The notes under the pieces are model-generated. The model searched no databases. It saw nothing but the letters and a program-made list of their open reading frames with translations, and was not told where the DNA came from. A stretch of 54,411 nucleotides of DNA from JBOHRN01 sp050732775. GTDB lineage: Bacteria; Gemmatimonadota; Gemmatimonadetes; Longimicrobiales; Longimicrobiaceae. The stretch spans positions 1 through 54,411 of the forward strand of contig JBOHRN010000041.1 in the NCBI GenBank assembly GCA_050732775.1, given 5' to 3'. This document shows, in pieces, positions 10,020 through 17,360 of the stretch (its first letter is position 1; every line of letters begins with the position of its first letter). The position numbers were made by a program, and so were the translations under genes.

Positions 10020-10814
10020 TCAGCCCGCGCCCGCCTCCACTTCGGCGAGCAGCCGGTCAATCTCGTCCAGCTCACCCTCCAACTCGCCTAAACGGGCGCG
10101 CAGGGCGAGCTCCCTAGCGTCTCCCGAAGGGCCGTACAACCCACGCCGAAGCTCCAGGCAGCGGTTCACCGAATCGGCGTCCAGGAAGCCATCCGCCGGA
10201 ATCAGTTCCAGCTCGCGCAAGGCGCCCGCCGGGTCGCCCCGCTCGTGGAGCAGGTGGGAGAGTTGCACACGGGCGTCGTGGAGCTCCGGCTCCATCTCCA
10301 AGGCCCGGCGCAGCGCCTTTTGGGCCTCGTCGTGTTCGCCCAGCGCGTAGAGGGTGTACCCGAGACCGGCGGTCGGCTCGGGGTCCGAGGGGTGGACGCG
10401 CGCCAAGCCCTCAAAGCGCTCGCGTGCCTGCTGAAAAAAACCCTCCCGGTACAGGGCCCGGCCGATGGTCATTCCGGTCTCCAACCCGGCCCCCAAGCCC
10501 AGTTCGTCCACCGTCCCGAAACACGCCTCGGCGTGCTCGAACTGGCCGAAGCGAAGCCACATCTCTCCCCGCCCCACCCAGCCGTCCTCGTGCCCGGGGT
10601 CCAACTGAACGGCTTGGGCAAAGCAGTGCGCCGCCCAAGCAAACTCCTCCCGCGCCACCCGCACGTACCCCATACCCACCCACAGGTCGGCCGAGTCAGG
10701 GTAGCGGAAGAGCCCGGCCCGGAGCAGCTTGAGGGCGAGGTTGTACTTGCCGGCCTGGTAGAGCTGGTGCGCGCGCTCGTCAAACTCCTCGGAGCTCAGG
10801 AAGGGGGTGGGCAT
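10020..10814 (-). CDS. TPR-repeat protein
   Basis: A 264-residue cytoplasmic-looking protein made largely of tetratricopeptide repeats. Recognisable units include DERAHQLYQAGKYNLALKLL, a unit around WVGMGYVRVAREEFAWAAHC, and GLGYTLYALGEHDEAQKALR. The C-terminal 60 residues are a charged, possibly coiled-coil helix (ELEGELDEIDRLLAEVEA). TPRs act as protein-binding scaffolds; the partner is unknown. I chose ATG 10814 because an upstream in-frame start would add 37 low-complexity residues across the promoter region. A TATCTT element lies only eight bases before this ATG, so the message may be nearly leaderless. Confidence 0.75.
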   Translation of the reverse strand: MPTPFLSSEEFDERAHQLYQAGKYNLALKLLRAGLFRYPDSADLWVGMGYVRVAREEFAWAAHCFAQAVQLDPGHEDGWVGRGEMWLRFGQFEHAEACFGTVDELGLGAGLETGMTIGRALYREGFFQQARERFEGLARVHPSDPEPTAGLGYTLYALGEHDEAQKALRRALEMEPELHDARVQLSHLLHERGDPAGALRELELIPADGFLDADSVNRCLELRRGLYGPSGDARELALRARLGELEGELDEIDRLLAEVEAGAG

Positions 10815-10822
10815 GACGGGGT

Positions 10823-10851
10823 AAGATACACCCCTGCGGCGAACCCTTCCA
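10823..10851 (-). promoter_or_regulatory. Candidate promoter of the TPR/zinc-ribbon/cupredoxin transcript
   Basis: On the minus strand TGGAAG (10846-10851) and TATCTT (10823-10828) are 17 bases apart. The -10 sits in GGTGTATCTT, the same ten bases as in front of pal. It ends eight bases before the ATG at 10814, so transcription would begin almost at the start codon. Confidence 0.45.
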
Positions 10852-10939
10852 CCCCCCGGGGCGGGAATCGATCTTGCGGCGGTGGCGGCGGTGGTGTCGA
10901 TTTCCCACCCGCCACCAGGCCTCAACCACGGAGGACACG

Positions 10940-11227
10940 ATGTTCAACTGGGTACGCAGGCGGCGGCTCGGCAAGGATGCCAGGCGCAAGCTGCTCATCG
11001 CGTTGGCGCGGGCCGAGGAGACCTTGGTCGAGACCCACGTGGACAACGTTTTCGAACTCATGGACCTGCTGGGCGGCGAGATCGACCTGAACCGGGGGAT
11101 CGAGCTGTACGTGGAGGCGATGTCACTGCAGGAGTCCTTGGCCTCTACCGTGGCCAACCGGGTGTTGGCCCGGCTGGGCGGCTCGGACTCTCCGGTATTC
11201 CGCAACGTGTTTAACGAGCGGGCCTAA
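10940..11227 (+). CDS. Small hypothetical protein
   Basis: A 95-residue plus-strand gene, one of only two genes on this strand. The ATG at 10940 is preceded by GGAGGACACG, a good ribosome site, which decides against an earlier in-frame start at 10874. The protein has a basic N-terminus (VRRRRLGKDARRK) followed by predicted helices with a heptad-like hydrophobic pattern (LIALARAEETLVETHVDNVFELMDLL). It has no cysteines, signal peptide or membrane segment. I do not recognise a family. It is divergent from the TPR gene and convergent with the next small gene. Confidence 0.6.
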   Translation: MFNWVRRRRLGKDARRKLLIALARAEETLVETHVDNVFELMDLLGGEIDLNRGIELYVEAMSLQESLASTVANRVLARLGGSDSPVFRNVFNERA

Positions 11228-11232
11228 CGCTA

Positions 11233-11249
11233 GGCGGGCCGTACCCGCC
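11233..11249. terminator. Hairpin between two convergent small genes
   Basis: GGCGGG, CCGTA and CCCGCC form a perfect six-base-pair hairpin in the 27-base gap between convergent stop codons. There is no long T-run on either side, so it may act as a bidirectional but weak terminator. Confidence 0.5.
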
Positions 11250-11254
11250 CGCCC

Positions 11255-11545
11255 TTAGACCGCAGCGACTTCTTCGACTGATTCGTTTTCCCCGGCCAGG
11301 GCGTGGTTGTCGGCGCCGTGTTTGAGAGCCGGGCGGCAGAACCGCAACCCCACGGCGCTTAGCTCGTCAAATTGGGGCTCGGAAAGAGAGGGGTAGCGGC
11401 CGGCGAGAAAGTCGATGGTTTCGTCCATCCATGCGCGCTGCTGCTCTTCGCTGGCGCCCAGCACGCCGCAACGGTGGATGTGGGCAAACAGTTCATCACG
11501 CGCCAGCTCTTCCGCGGACTTCTGAAAGCTCTTCTTCCAACTCAA
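11255..11545 (-). CDS. Small hypothetical protein
   Basis: A 96-residue protein, mainly helical by eye, with a basic N-terminus (SWKKSFQKSAEELARDELFAHI) and an acidic tail (GENESVEEVAAV). Two cysteines (in HRCGV and RFCRP) are too far apart to suggest a zinc site. The start is TTG at 11545 with an excellent GGGAGG five or six bases before it, which supports the unusual codon. It has its own promoter-like sequence upstream and appears to be a single-gene unit. I do not recognise a family. Confidence 0.6.
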   Translation of the reverse strand: MSWKKSFQKSAEELARDELFAHIHRCGVLGASEEQQRAWMDETIDFLAGRYPSLSEPQFDELSAVGLRFCRPALKHGADNHALAGENESVEEVAAV

Positions 11546-11600
11546 AAAACCTCCCGGGTTTCAACAGGTAGATGGGGCTAATTTCAACCACAAGCGGCTG

Positions 11601-11628
11601 AAGATAACCAAGTTGCTACTTTTTTCAA
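11601..11628 (-). promoter_or_regulatory. Sigma70-type promoter for the small gene at 11255-11545
   Basis: On the minus strand TTGAAA (11623-11628) and TATCTT (11601-11606) are separated by 16 bases and lie about 56 bases upstream of the TTG start. The surrounding 128-base gap is visibly richer in A and T than the neighbouring genes. Confidence 0.6.
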
Positions 11629-11673
11629 GCCCAGTGGGCACGACGCCGAAAAAATCGCTACCGGGGGTCCGCT

Positions 11674-12429
11674 TCAGCGGCGAGCCGCGAATGACCGTCC
11701 CGCCGTGTACTCGCGCAACAGAAGATGCAGGGAGCCGATCAGCGGCACCCGGCTTTTTACACTCACCACCAGCCGCCGGTCATCGTCCGAGAAGTAAACC
11801 TCGGCCTCGCCCCCTTCGCTGAAGAGCCCGTCGGTCTGGATCACCGGCCTCACCACCACGGTGCGGAAAGTCCCGGCCGGCACGGTGATGGTCTCCTTGC
11901 GGAGAACGTGTAGGACTACGGGGTTGCCGTCCTCCTTGAAGTAACGGTCGAGGGTGTACGTCTCGCCCACTTCGAGTGGCAGGGTACGCGCGTAGTACAG
12001 GAAGGAGACGTCGTCGAGGGGCTCGTCGGTGGGCAAGGTGCCGGTGGAGCCGTCTTCCCTGCGCCAGCTCTTCCGCTCGGGATAAAAGTGGTAGGTCCTC
12101 TTGCGCTCGAAGTTGATCTCCTTCTGGTCTTGCCGGAAGCGGCGGGAGAAGACGCCTTCCACGTCGATCCACGACTCGAAAGTGTCGTCGACCCGCGCGA
12201 AGGGGATGCCGCCCTTGAGCGTGAAGCGGGTGTGGTAGGTTGGGTGGCCATCCACGCTCTGGATGCCGGTCACCTCCATGACTCCGTCGCCCACGCTCAG
12301 GAAACCGAGTTTGACCTCATACTCGGCGCGCTCGCCCGGACCGAAGGGGACCGGGGCCGGGTCCGGTGCCTGCGCCGCCCCCCCGGTCGCCGTGGCCACC
12401 GCCAGCGCGGTGAGCAGCGGGCGCGTCAT
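11674..12429 (-). CDS. DUF3108 domain-containing exported protein
   Basis: A 251-residue protein with a Sec signal (RPLLTALAVATATGGAAQA) and one DUF3108 domain. The domain begins at about residue 28 with PFGPGERAEYEVKLGFLSVG and runs to the end with VYFSDDDRRLVVSVKSRVPLGSL-like strands. DUF3108 proteins are predicted periplasmic beta-rich proteins whose function is not established. The ATG at 12429 overlaps the stop of the glycosyltransferase by four bases (ATGA), which decides the start. It is the last gene of the envelope-glycan operon, so a periplasmic role in envelope assembly is a reasonable but unproven guess. Confidence 0.8.
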   Translation of the reverse strand: MTRPLLTALAVATATGGAAQAPDPAPVPFGPGERAEYEVKLGFLSVGDGVMEVTGIQSVDGHPTYHTRFTLKGGIPFARVDDTFESWIDVEGVFSRRFRQDQKEINFERKRTYHFYPERKSWRREDGSTGTLPTDEPLDDVSFLYYARTLPLEVGETYTLDRYFKEDGNPVVLHVLRKETITVPAGTFRTVVVRPVIQTDGLFSEGGEAEVYFSDDDRRLVVSVKSRVPLIGSLHLLLREYTAGRSFAARR

Positions 12430-13160
12430 GGTGCCGTCCTCGCCGCTCGACGGGTTAGCCCCCACAGCTGGCGGACCGTGACCCACGCCCGGAAGCGGCT
12501 CGGGCGCCGCCGGACGTGATAGCCCATGGCCACCTCGGCCGCCTCGGTCCGGCGGGCGTGGGGCAGCACCGCCAGAAGGAGTTCCACGTTGGCCGCCCAC
12601 CCTTCGCGGGTGAGCAGCGGCTCGCCTTCCAGGGTAACGAGCGCGGCGCGGATCACGCTCATCCGGTAGGCCCGAAAGCCGGAGAAGGGGTCGCCGAGGT
12701 TGTCCGGCAGCCCGCTCCGCCGGAGCAGGAACGGGAGCCCCGAGCGTGACCAGCGGACCGCGCGCGGAGCTTGGCCGGTGCGGATGGTGGAGGGGGACAC
12801 CACGTCGGCACCTGCCTCGATGCGTTTGACCAGTTCGGGGATGCCGTCCGGGAACTCGGTGAAGTCTCCTTGCAGGACCACCACCGCGTCGCTGGCAGGA
12901 TGGGCCGAGCGGGTATTTGCCTCGCGCAGAAGCCGCTCCAAGGAAGCCGCGTACCCCCGGCGGGTGGCGTGGCGGAGCAGCGTAAGGGGGAGAACACCGG
13001 TGTACGGCGCGAGTACGGACGAGGTGTCGTCGCTGGAGCCGTCGTCCAACACGATCAACTGGTAGTCACGCCCGAACGAGCCCATCACCCGGCGCACCTT
13101 CCAGAGCAAGACACCGATGGTGCCGGCTTCGTCGTGTGCAGGGATGGCGATATAGATCAA
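12426..13160 (-). CDS. Family 2 glycosyltransferase (DPM1-like)
   Basis: A 244-residue GT-A fold glycosyltransferase without membrane segments. It begins IYIAIPAHDEAGTIGVLLW and contains the nucleotide-sugar site LDDGSSDDT (about 37-46) and a QGDFTEFPDGIPE segment that supplies the metal-binding acidic residues. This resembles polyprenyl-phosphate mannosyl- or glucosyltransferases. It starts at TTG 13160, 17 bases after the acyltransferase, and overlaps the DUF3108 gene by four bases. Its donor and acceptor cannot be read from the sequence; its place in the operon points to a surface glycan or lipid carrier. Confidence 0.85.
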   Translation of the reverse strand: MIYIAIPAHDEAGTIGVLLWKVRRVMGSFGRDYQLIVLDDGSSDDTSSVLAPYTGVLPLTLLRHATRRGYAASLERLLREANTRSAHPASDAVVVLQGDFTEFPDGIPELVKRIEAGADVVSPSTIRTGQAPRAVRWSRSGLPFLLRRSGLPDNLGDPFSGFRAYRMSVIRAALVTLEGEPLLTREGWAANVELLLAVLPHARRTEAAEVAMGYHVRRRPSRFRAWVTVRQLWGLTRRAARTAP

Positions 13161-13177
13161 GACGGAAGTACCTTCGT

Positions 13178-14140
13178 TTAAGGGTCGGCGGGGCCGGCTT
13201 GCCCGCGGTTAGTACTTCCCGGCCTGCCGAGGGGTTCCGAGGGGAAACTTTTCCAACGGCGGTGGAACCAGAAGTACTGGACCGGCTCATCCCGAACCGC
13301 GCGCGCCAGCCGGTCGGCTATCTCCTGGGTCAGCAGCCGGACGTCTTCCTCCGTGTCACCGCCGGGGCGGACGGGCACCCGGTTGAAGACCAAGCGGTAG
13401 CGGGCCGGGGAGCCGGGGAGCCGGGCCGCCACCAGATCGATCACCGCGGCCCCCGAGCGGAGCGCGAACACGGCCGCGCCCCGGTGGGCCGAGGCGGGGC
13501 GGTTGAGAAAATCGATGCGCACCCCGGCCCGGCCCGCGTCTTGGTCGGCCACGACTCCCACTACTCCGTTCTCGCGCAGGATCCTCGGTACCCGGCGGAC
13601 CGCCTCGCCCGAAGAGATGGTGCCCACGCCCATCCGCTCGCGCAGGGCGTCCAGCCGGTCGTCAAAGAGAGGATCGTTCTGGCGCCGGACCACCGCCTGG
13701 AAAGGGATCCCCCGGGCAGCGATCCCGGCCGCCCCCATCTCCCAGTTTCCGTAGTGCCCGCTCACCACGATTACTCCCCTTCCCTCGGCCAACCCCCTCT
13801 CCAGCTGCTCCCACCCCACCACTTCGGTGCGGGCGAGCAGCTCTTCACGGCTGAGCGCGGAGAGCCGGGGCAGAATGGCCCCCTCGCGGCCCGAGTTCCG
13901 GTACACCTCGCGGACCGTCCGGCGGACCCACGCCTGGTCTTTGTCCGGAAAGGCGGCGCGCAAGTTCTCCTCTACCACCTTCCTGCGCAGCCCCAACGCC
14001 TCGCTCACCAACGCCCCCGCCGCCGCCCCCACCCGCTCCATCACCGGCTCCGGCAGAAGCAACGCCGCGCCCTCCAGCGCGCGGGTGAGGGCGTAGCCGG
14101 TCCGGTGGCGTAGCTGCCGCTTCAGTCCGCGGCTCGCCAC
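13178..14140 (-). CDS. LpxL/HtrB-type lysophospholipid acyltransferase
   Basis: A 320-residue member of the lipid A biosynthesis acyltransferase family, which adds secondary acyl chains to lipid A or related lipids at the inner membrane. The catalytic H-x4-E motif is present in SGHYGNWEMG, followed by VVADQDAGRAG and a late YFWFHRRWKSFP. The start is not certain. I chose GTG 14140 (VASRGLKRQLRHRTGYAL), which overlaps the end of rfbB by 19 bases; the open frame runs further upstream but the extra residues are low-complexity and read as a shadow of rfbB. Its presence next to an MsbA-like exporter supports an LPS-bearing outer membrane. Confidence 0.85.
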   Translation of the reverse strand: MASRGLKRQLRHRTGYALTRALEGAALLLPEPVMERVGAAAGALVSEALGLRRKVVEENLRAAFPDKDQAWVRRTVREVYRNSGREGAILPRLSALSREELLARTEVVGWEQLERGLAEGRGVIVVSGHYGNWEMGAAGIAARGIPFQAVVRRQNDPLFDDRLDALRERMGVGTISSGEAVRRVPRILRENGVVGVVADQDAGRAGVRIDFLNRPASAHRGAAVFALRSGAAVIDLVAARLPGSPARYRLVFNRVPVRPGGDTEEDVRLLTQEIADRLARAVRDEPVQYFWFHRRWKSFPSEPLGRPGSTNRGQAGPADP

Positions 14141-15150
14141 GAGCCGATCATTTCCGCGCTCTTCCGGTAGGCACCGCCCCGCACCCGCTCCCACCACCCC
14201 CGGTTCTCCCGGTACCACTCCACCGTCTCGGCCAACCCCTCCTCGAAGGTGCGGGCGGGGGTCCAACCGAGCTCCGAGCTGGCCTTGGAAAAGTCGATGG
14301 CGTAGCGGTGGTCGTGGCCGGGCCGGTCGGTCACGAACTCGATCAACTCTTCGCTGGCGCCGACTTGGTTCACGATGGCCCGTACCACGTCCAGGTTGCG
14401 GCGTTCGGCCGCCCCGCCAAAGTTGTAAACCTCTCCGGGGCGGCCCCGCTCCAGGGCGGCGAGCACGCCCCGGCAATGGTCTTCCACCTGGATCCAGTCG
14501 CGCACGTTCTCTCCCCGCCCGTACACCGGCAGCTTACGGCCCTCCATGGCGTTCACGATCGTCAGCGGGATCAGCTTCTCGGGAAACTGGTACGGTCCGT
14601 AGTTGTTTGAGCAGCGGGTGATCACCACGTCGGTGCCGTGGGTACGGTGGTAGGCCGCGGCCAGATGGTCGGCGGCCGCCTTGCTGGCGCTGTACGGAGA
14701 CGAGGGACAAAGAGGGGTCGCTTCGGTGAACGGCGGGTCGTCCGGCCCCAGCTCTCCGTACACTTCGTCGGTTGACACCACCAGCGCGCGGAGCTCGAGC
14801 CGCCGGGCGGCGTCCAGGATGACCTCGGTGCCGAGAACGTTGGTGCGCAGAAAGGGAGCGGAGCTCTCGATGGAGCGGTCCACGTGGCTCTCGGCCGCGA
14901 AGTGTACGATGGCGTCCGGCGCCGGTTCCGTGAGCCGGGAGACCTCCTCCCCATCGGCGACGTCGGCCCATACGAAGCGGTAGCGCCCTTCCGCTTCGGC
15001 CGGGGCCGCGATACCGGCCAGGTTCTCGGGGTTGGCGGCGTAGGTGAGGAGGTCCAGGTTCCACACCGCCCACCGTGGCCGTTCCGCCAGCAGGAGCCGG
15101 ATGAAGTTGCTGCCGATGAACCCCATACCGCCGGTGACCAGGACCTTCAC
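14122..15150 (-). CDS. rfbB: dTDP-glucose 4,6-dehydratase
   Basis: A 342-residue extended short-chain dehydrogenase that converts dTDP-glucose to dTDP-4-keto-6-deoxyglucose. It shows the NAD site GGMGFIGSNF (7-16), the catalytic STDEVYGELG and YSASK, and RCSNNYGPYQFPEKLIPL, which is highly typical of RfbB/RmlB. It starts at GTG 15150, overlapping the GT4 gene by four bases. The partners rfbA, rfbC and rfbD are not in the window, but a DegT aminotransferase is two genes upstream, so the product could be an amino-deoxy sugar rather than rhamnose. Confidence 0.92.
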   Translation of the reverse strand: MKVLVTGGMGFIGSNFIRLLLAERPRWAVWNLDLLTYAANPENLAGIAAPAEAEGRYRFVWADVADGEEVSRLTEPAPDAIVHFAAESHVDRSIESSAPFLRTNVLGTEVILDAARRLELRALVVSTDEVYGELGPDDPPFTEATPLCPSSPYSASKAAADHLAAAYHRTHGTDVVITRCSNNYGPYQFPEKLIPLTIVNAMEGRKLPVYGRGENVRDWIQVEDHCRGVLAALERGRPGEVYNFGGAAERRNLDVVRAIVNQVGASEELIEFVTDRPGHDHRYAIDFSKASSELGWTPARTFEEGLAETVEWYRENRGWWERVRGGAYRKSAEMIGSWRAAD

Positions 15151-16223
15151 CCTGACGCCCCCAGTATCTCGCGGTATACCCGCTCCGTCTCTTCGACCAT
15201 GCGATCAAAGTGATAGGGGCCGGCCACCGTCTCCCGCCCCTTTGCTTGAAAGCGGCGGCGCAGCTCGCCATCGTCCAGCACCTGGCACAGCTTATCCGCC
15301 AAGGTGGCGGCGTCTCCTGGCGGGAAGAGGAGGCCGTTCTCACCATCGATCACCGCTTCGGCCGTCCCGCCAATGTCGGCGGCCACCACCGGAACTCCCA
15401 ACGCCATCGATTCGAACACCGCCTGGGGAATCCCCTCGTTGAAGGAGGGTAATGCCATCACGTCCAACAGACGGTAGTAGGGGGCCGGCCGGGTGACCCA
15501 GCCGGTATACGCCGTGTGAGAGCCGGGGGGGAGTGCCGGCTCCAGCGCGGCCAGTCTTTCGTCGCGCTCGACACCCACGAAGAGAACGTTCACCGGCCGG
15601 TTAAGCCGCGACAGTGCGCGCAGCAGGGTCTCCTGATCTTTGCGCCTTGCCACCATCCCCACGGTGGGTAGCTCCGGCTTGAGCTCGGTTCCCCGCCGCA
15701 ACTCTTCCGCCTCGGCTTCGCTCACCCGGCCGGCCACGCGGACGGGGTTGTGTCCCGTAGAGACCACCGTGATCTTGCGGCGCGGCACCCCGCGCAGACT
15801 CTTGGCCACTCCGTGGCTGTTGGCGACCACCCGGTCAGCCACGGTACCGTATACGAAGTTCTGGATCGGAAAAGTATGACTCATCTGGCGGCGAGAGATG
15901 AGCAATGGAACCCTCATGCCGAAGAAGAGGCGGGCCAGGATGGCGGCCTTGCGGTCGCGTGACTCCTGGGCGTCCACCAGATCAAAGCGCCCGGCGCGGA
16001 CCACTCCGGCCAGCCGCCGCGCCGAGGTGGCACTCCACCCTGCGGGGAAGGTGTGGTCGATGACCTCCACCGGCCCGCCGTGAAGGCGCCGGCCGAGCAC
16101 ACCGTCCCCCGGTGTCATCACCGCGATCCGGTGTCCCCGTGCGACCAGCCCCTCGGCCAGGTTCTGCACCGATTGGATCGAGCCCGCCCCCTTGCCCTGC
16201 CAGGTAGTGAGCAAGATTCTCAC
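15147..16223 (-). CDS. Family 4 glycosyltransferase
   Basis: A 358-residue GT-B glycosyltransferase. The N-terminal domain begins ILLTTWQGKGAGSIQSVQNLA, typical of the GT4 acceptor side. The C-terminal domain has VGMVARRKDQETLLRAL, the donor-site PSFNEGIPQAVFESMALG and VVAADIGGTAEAV. The two glutamates in the E-x7-E pattern (EGIPQAVFE) are present. It begins at GTG 16223, six bases after the aminotransferase, and overlaps rfbB by four bases. It most likely adds a sugar to a surface polysaccharide or LPS core; the sugar is unknown. Confidence 0.88.
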   Translation of the reverse strand: MRILLTTWQGKGAGSIQSVQNLAEGLVARGHRIAVMTPGDGVLGRRLHGGPVEVIDHTFPAGWSATSARRLAGVVRAGRFDLVDAQESRDRKAAILARLFFGMRVPLLISRRQMSHTFPIQNFVYGTVADRVVANSHGVAKSLRGVPRRKITVVSTGHNPVRVAGRVSEAEAEELRRGTELKPELPTVGMVARRKDQETLLRALSRLNRPVNVLFVGVERDERLAALEPALPPGSHTAYTGWVTRPAPYYRLLDVMALPSFNEGIPQAVFESMALGVPVVAADIGGTAEAVIDGENGLLFPPGDAATLADKLCQVLDDGELRRRFQAKGRETVAGPYHFDRMVEETERVYREILGASG

Positions 16224-16229
16224 GACCGG

Positions 16230-17360
16230 TCAGTACTCGAAGAAGTCCCGGATCGCCGCCACTACCCGCTCTCTCTGCCCGGAAGTAAGCTCGGGGTAGA
16301 CGGGCAGCGACAGTGCCTCTTTGGCCGCCCGCTCGCTGATCGGGAAGTCGCCCTCCCGGTGGCCGAGATAGGAGAAGCACGGCTGAAGGTGAAGAGGCAG
16401 CGGATAGTATACCGCCGAGCCGATTCCACGCTTCTTCAGGTAGGCGGCGAGTTCGTCCCGCCGCCCGCCTCCTACCCGGATGGTGTACTGGTTGTAGATC
16501 GGCTCGTTCTCCGACAGGATCACCGGCGTGACAACCTCCTCCACGTCGGTCAGTGCCTGGTCGTAATAGCGGGCGTTGTCGCGACGGAGCCCGCTCCAGC
16601 GCTCCAGGTGGGGGAGTTTGACCGCGAGCACCGCCGCCTGCAGGGCGTCGAGCCGGGAGTTGTAACCCACCTCGTCGTGGTGGTACGCCTTCGACCCGCC
16701 GTGGACGCGCAGCCGCCGCAGCCGCCCGGCGGTGTCTTCGCTCCTGGTCACGACCATCCCCCCGTCGCCGAAGCCACCCAGATTCTTGGAGGGGAAGAAG
16801 GAGAGGGCGCAGCTATCTCCCAACGTGCCGGTGGTGATCCACTCCCCGGACGGGGTCCGTTGCCGCGCCCCGATGGCCTGGGCCGCGTCTTCGATGACCC
16901 CGGCGGAGTGCTGGTCGCCGAGCTCCCGGAAAGCGGCCATCTCGGCCATCTGACCGTAGAGGTGGACGGGGATCACAGCCCGCGTGCGCCCGGTAACCGC
17001 GCCTGCGGTGGCGGCTGGGTCGAGGTTGAAGGTGTCGGGCCGAATGTCGGCGAACACCGGCCGGGCGCCCGCGTTATGAATGGCCCCGGCGGTGGCGAAA
17101 AAGGTGAAGGGAGTGGTCACCACCTCGTCGCCGTGGCCCACCCCCAGCGCCCGTAGGGAGAGGAGCAAGGCGTCGGTGCCGCTGGCGCACCCGACAGCGT
17201 GCGCCACCCCGAGCTGCCCGGCCACCTCTTTTTCGAGCTCTTCGACCGCCGCGCCCAAGATGAAGCTCTGTTCCTCGATCACCCTTGTCAGGGCGCTCTC
17301 GATCTCCGGGGCCAGAGCGCGGTACTGAGCGGTCAGGTCCAGCAAGGGGACTTCCGTCAT
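16230..17360 (-). CDS. DegT/DnrJ/EryC1/StrS sugar aminotransferase
   Basis: A 376-residue PLP-dependent aminotransferase that aminates keto sugars on a nucleotide carrier. The PLP lysine is in SFFPSKNLGGFGDGG, and the other family marks GCASGTDALLLSLRALG, PFTFFATAGAI and EDAAQAIGA are present. It resembles the WbpE/WlbC branch, which makes 3-amino UDP sugars, but it could equally act on the dTDP-4-keto sugar made by the nearby RfbB. The ATG at 17360 overlaps the stop of the ABC exporter by four bases. Confidence 0.9.
   Translation of the reverse strand: MTEVPLLDLTAQYRALAPEIESALTRVIEEQSFILGAAVEELEKEVAGQLGVAHAVGCASGTDALLLSLRALGVGHGDEVVTTPFTFFATAGAIHNAGARPVFADIRPDTFNLDPAATAGAVTGRTRAVIPVHLYGQMAEMAAFRELGDQHSAGVIEDAAQAIGARQRTPSGEWITTGTLGDSCALSFFPSKNLGGFGDGGMVVTRSEDTAGRLRRLRVHGGSKAYHHDEVGYNSRLDALQAAVLAVKLPHLERWSGLRRDNARYYDQALTDVEEVVTPVILSENEPIYNQYTIRVGGGRRDELAAYLKKRGIGSAVYYPLPLHLQPCFSYLGHREGDFPISERAAKEALSLPVYPELTSGQRERVVAAIRDFFEY

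Noticed and set aside
16053..17156. Plus-strand open frame of 367 codons opposite the GT4 and aminotransferase genes
   Set aside because: Shadow of two conserved genes. The translation is rich in Arg, Gly, His and Pro with no domain pattern.
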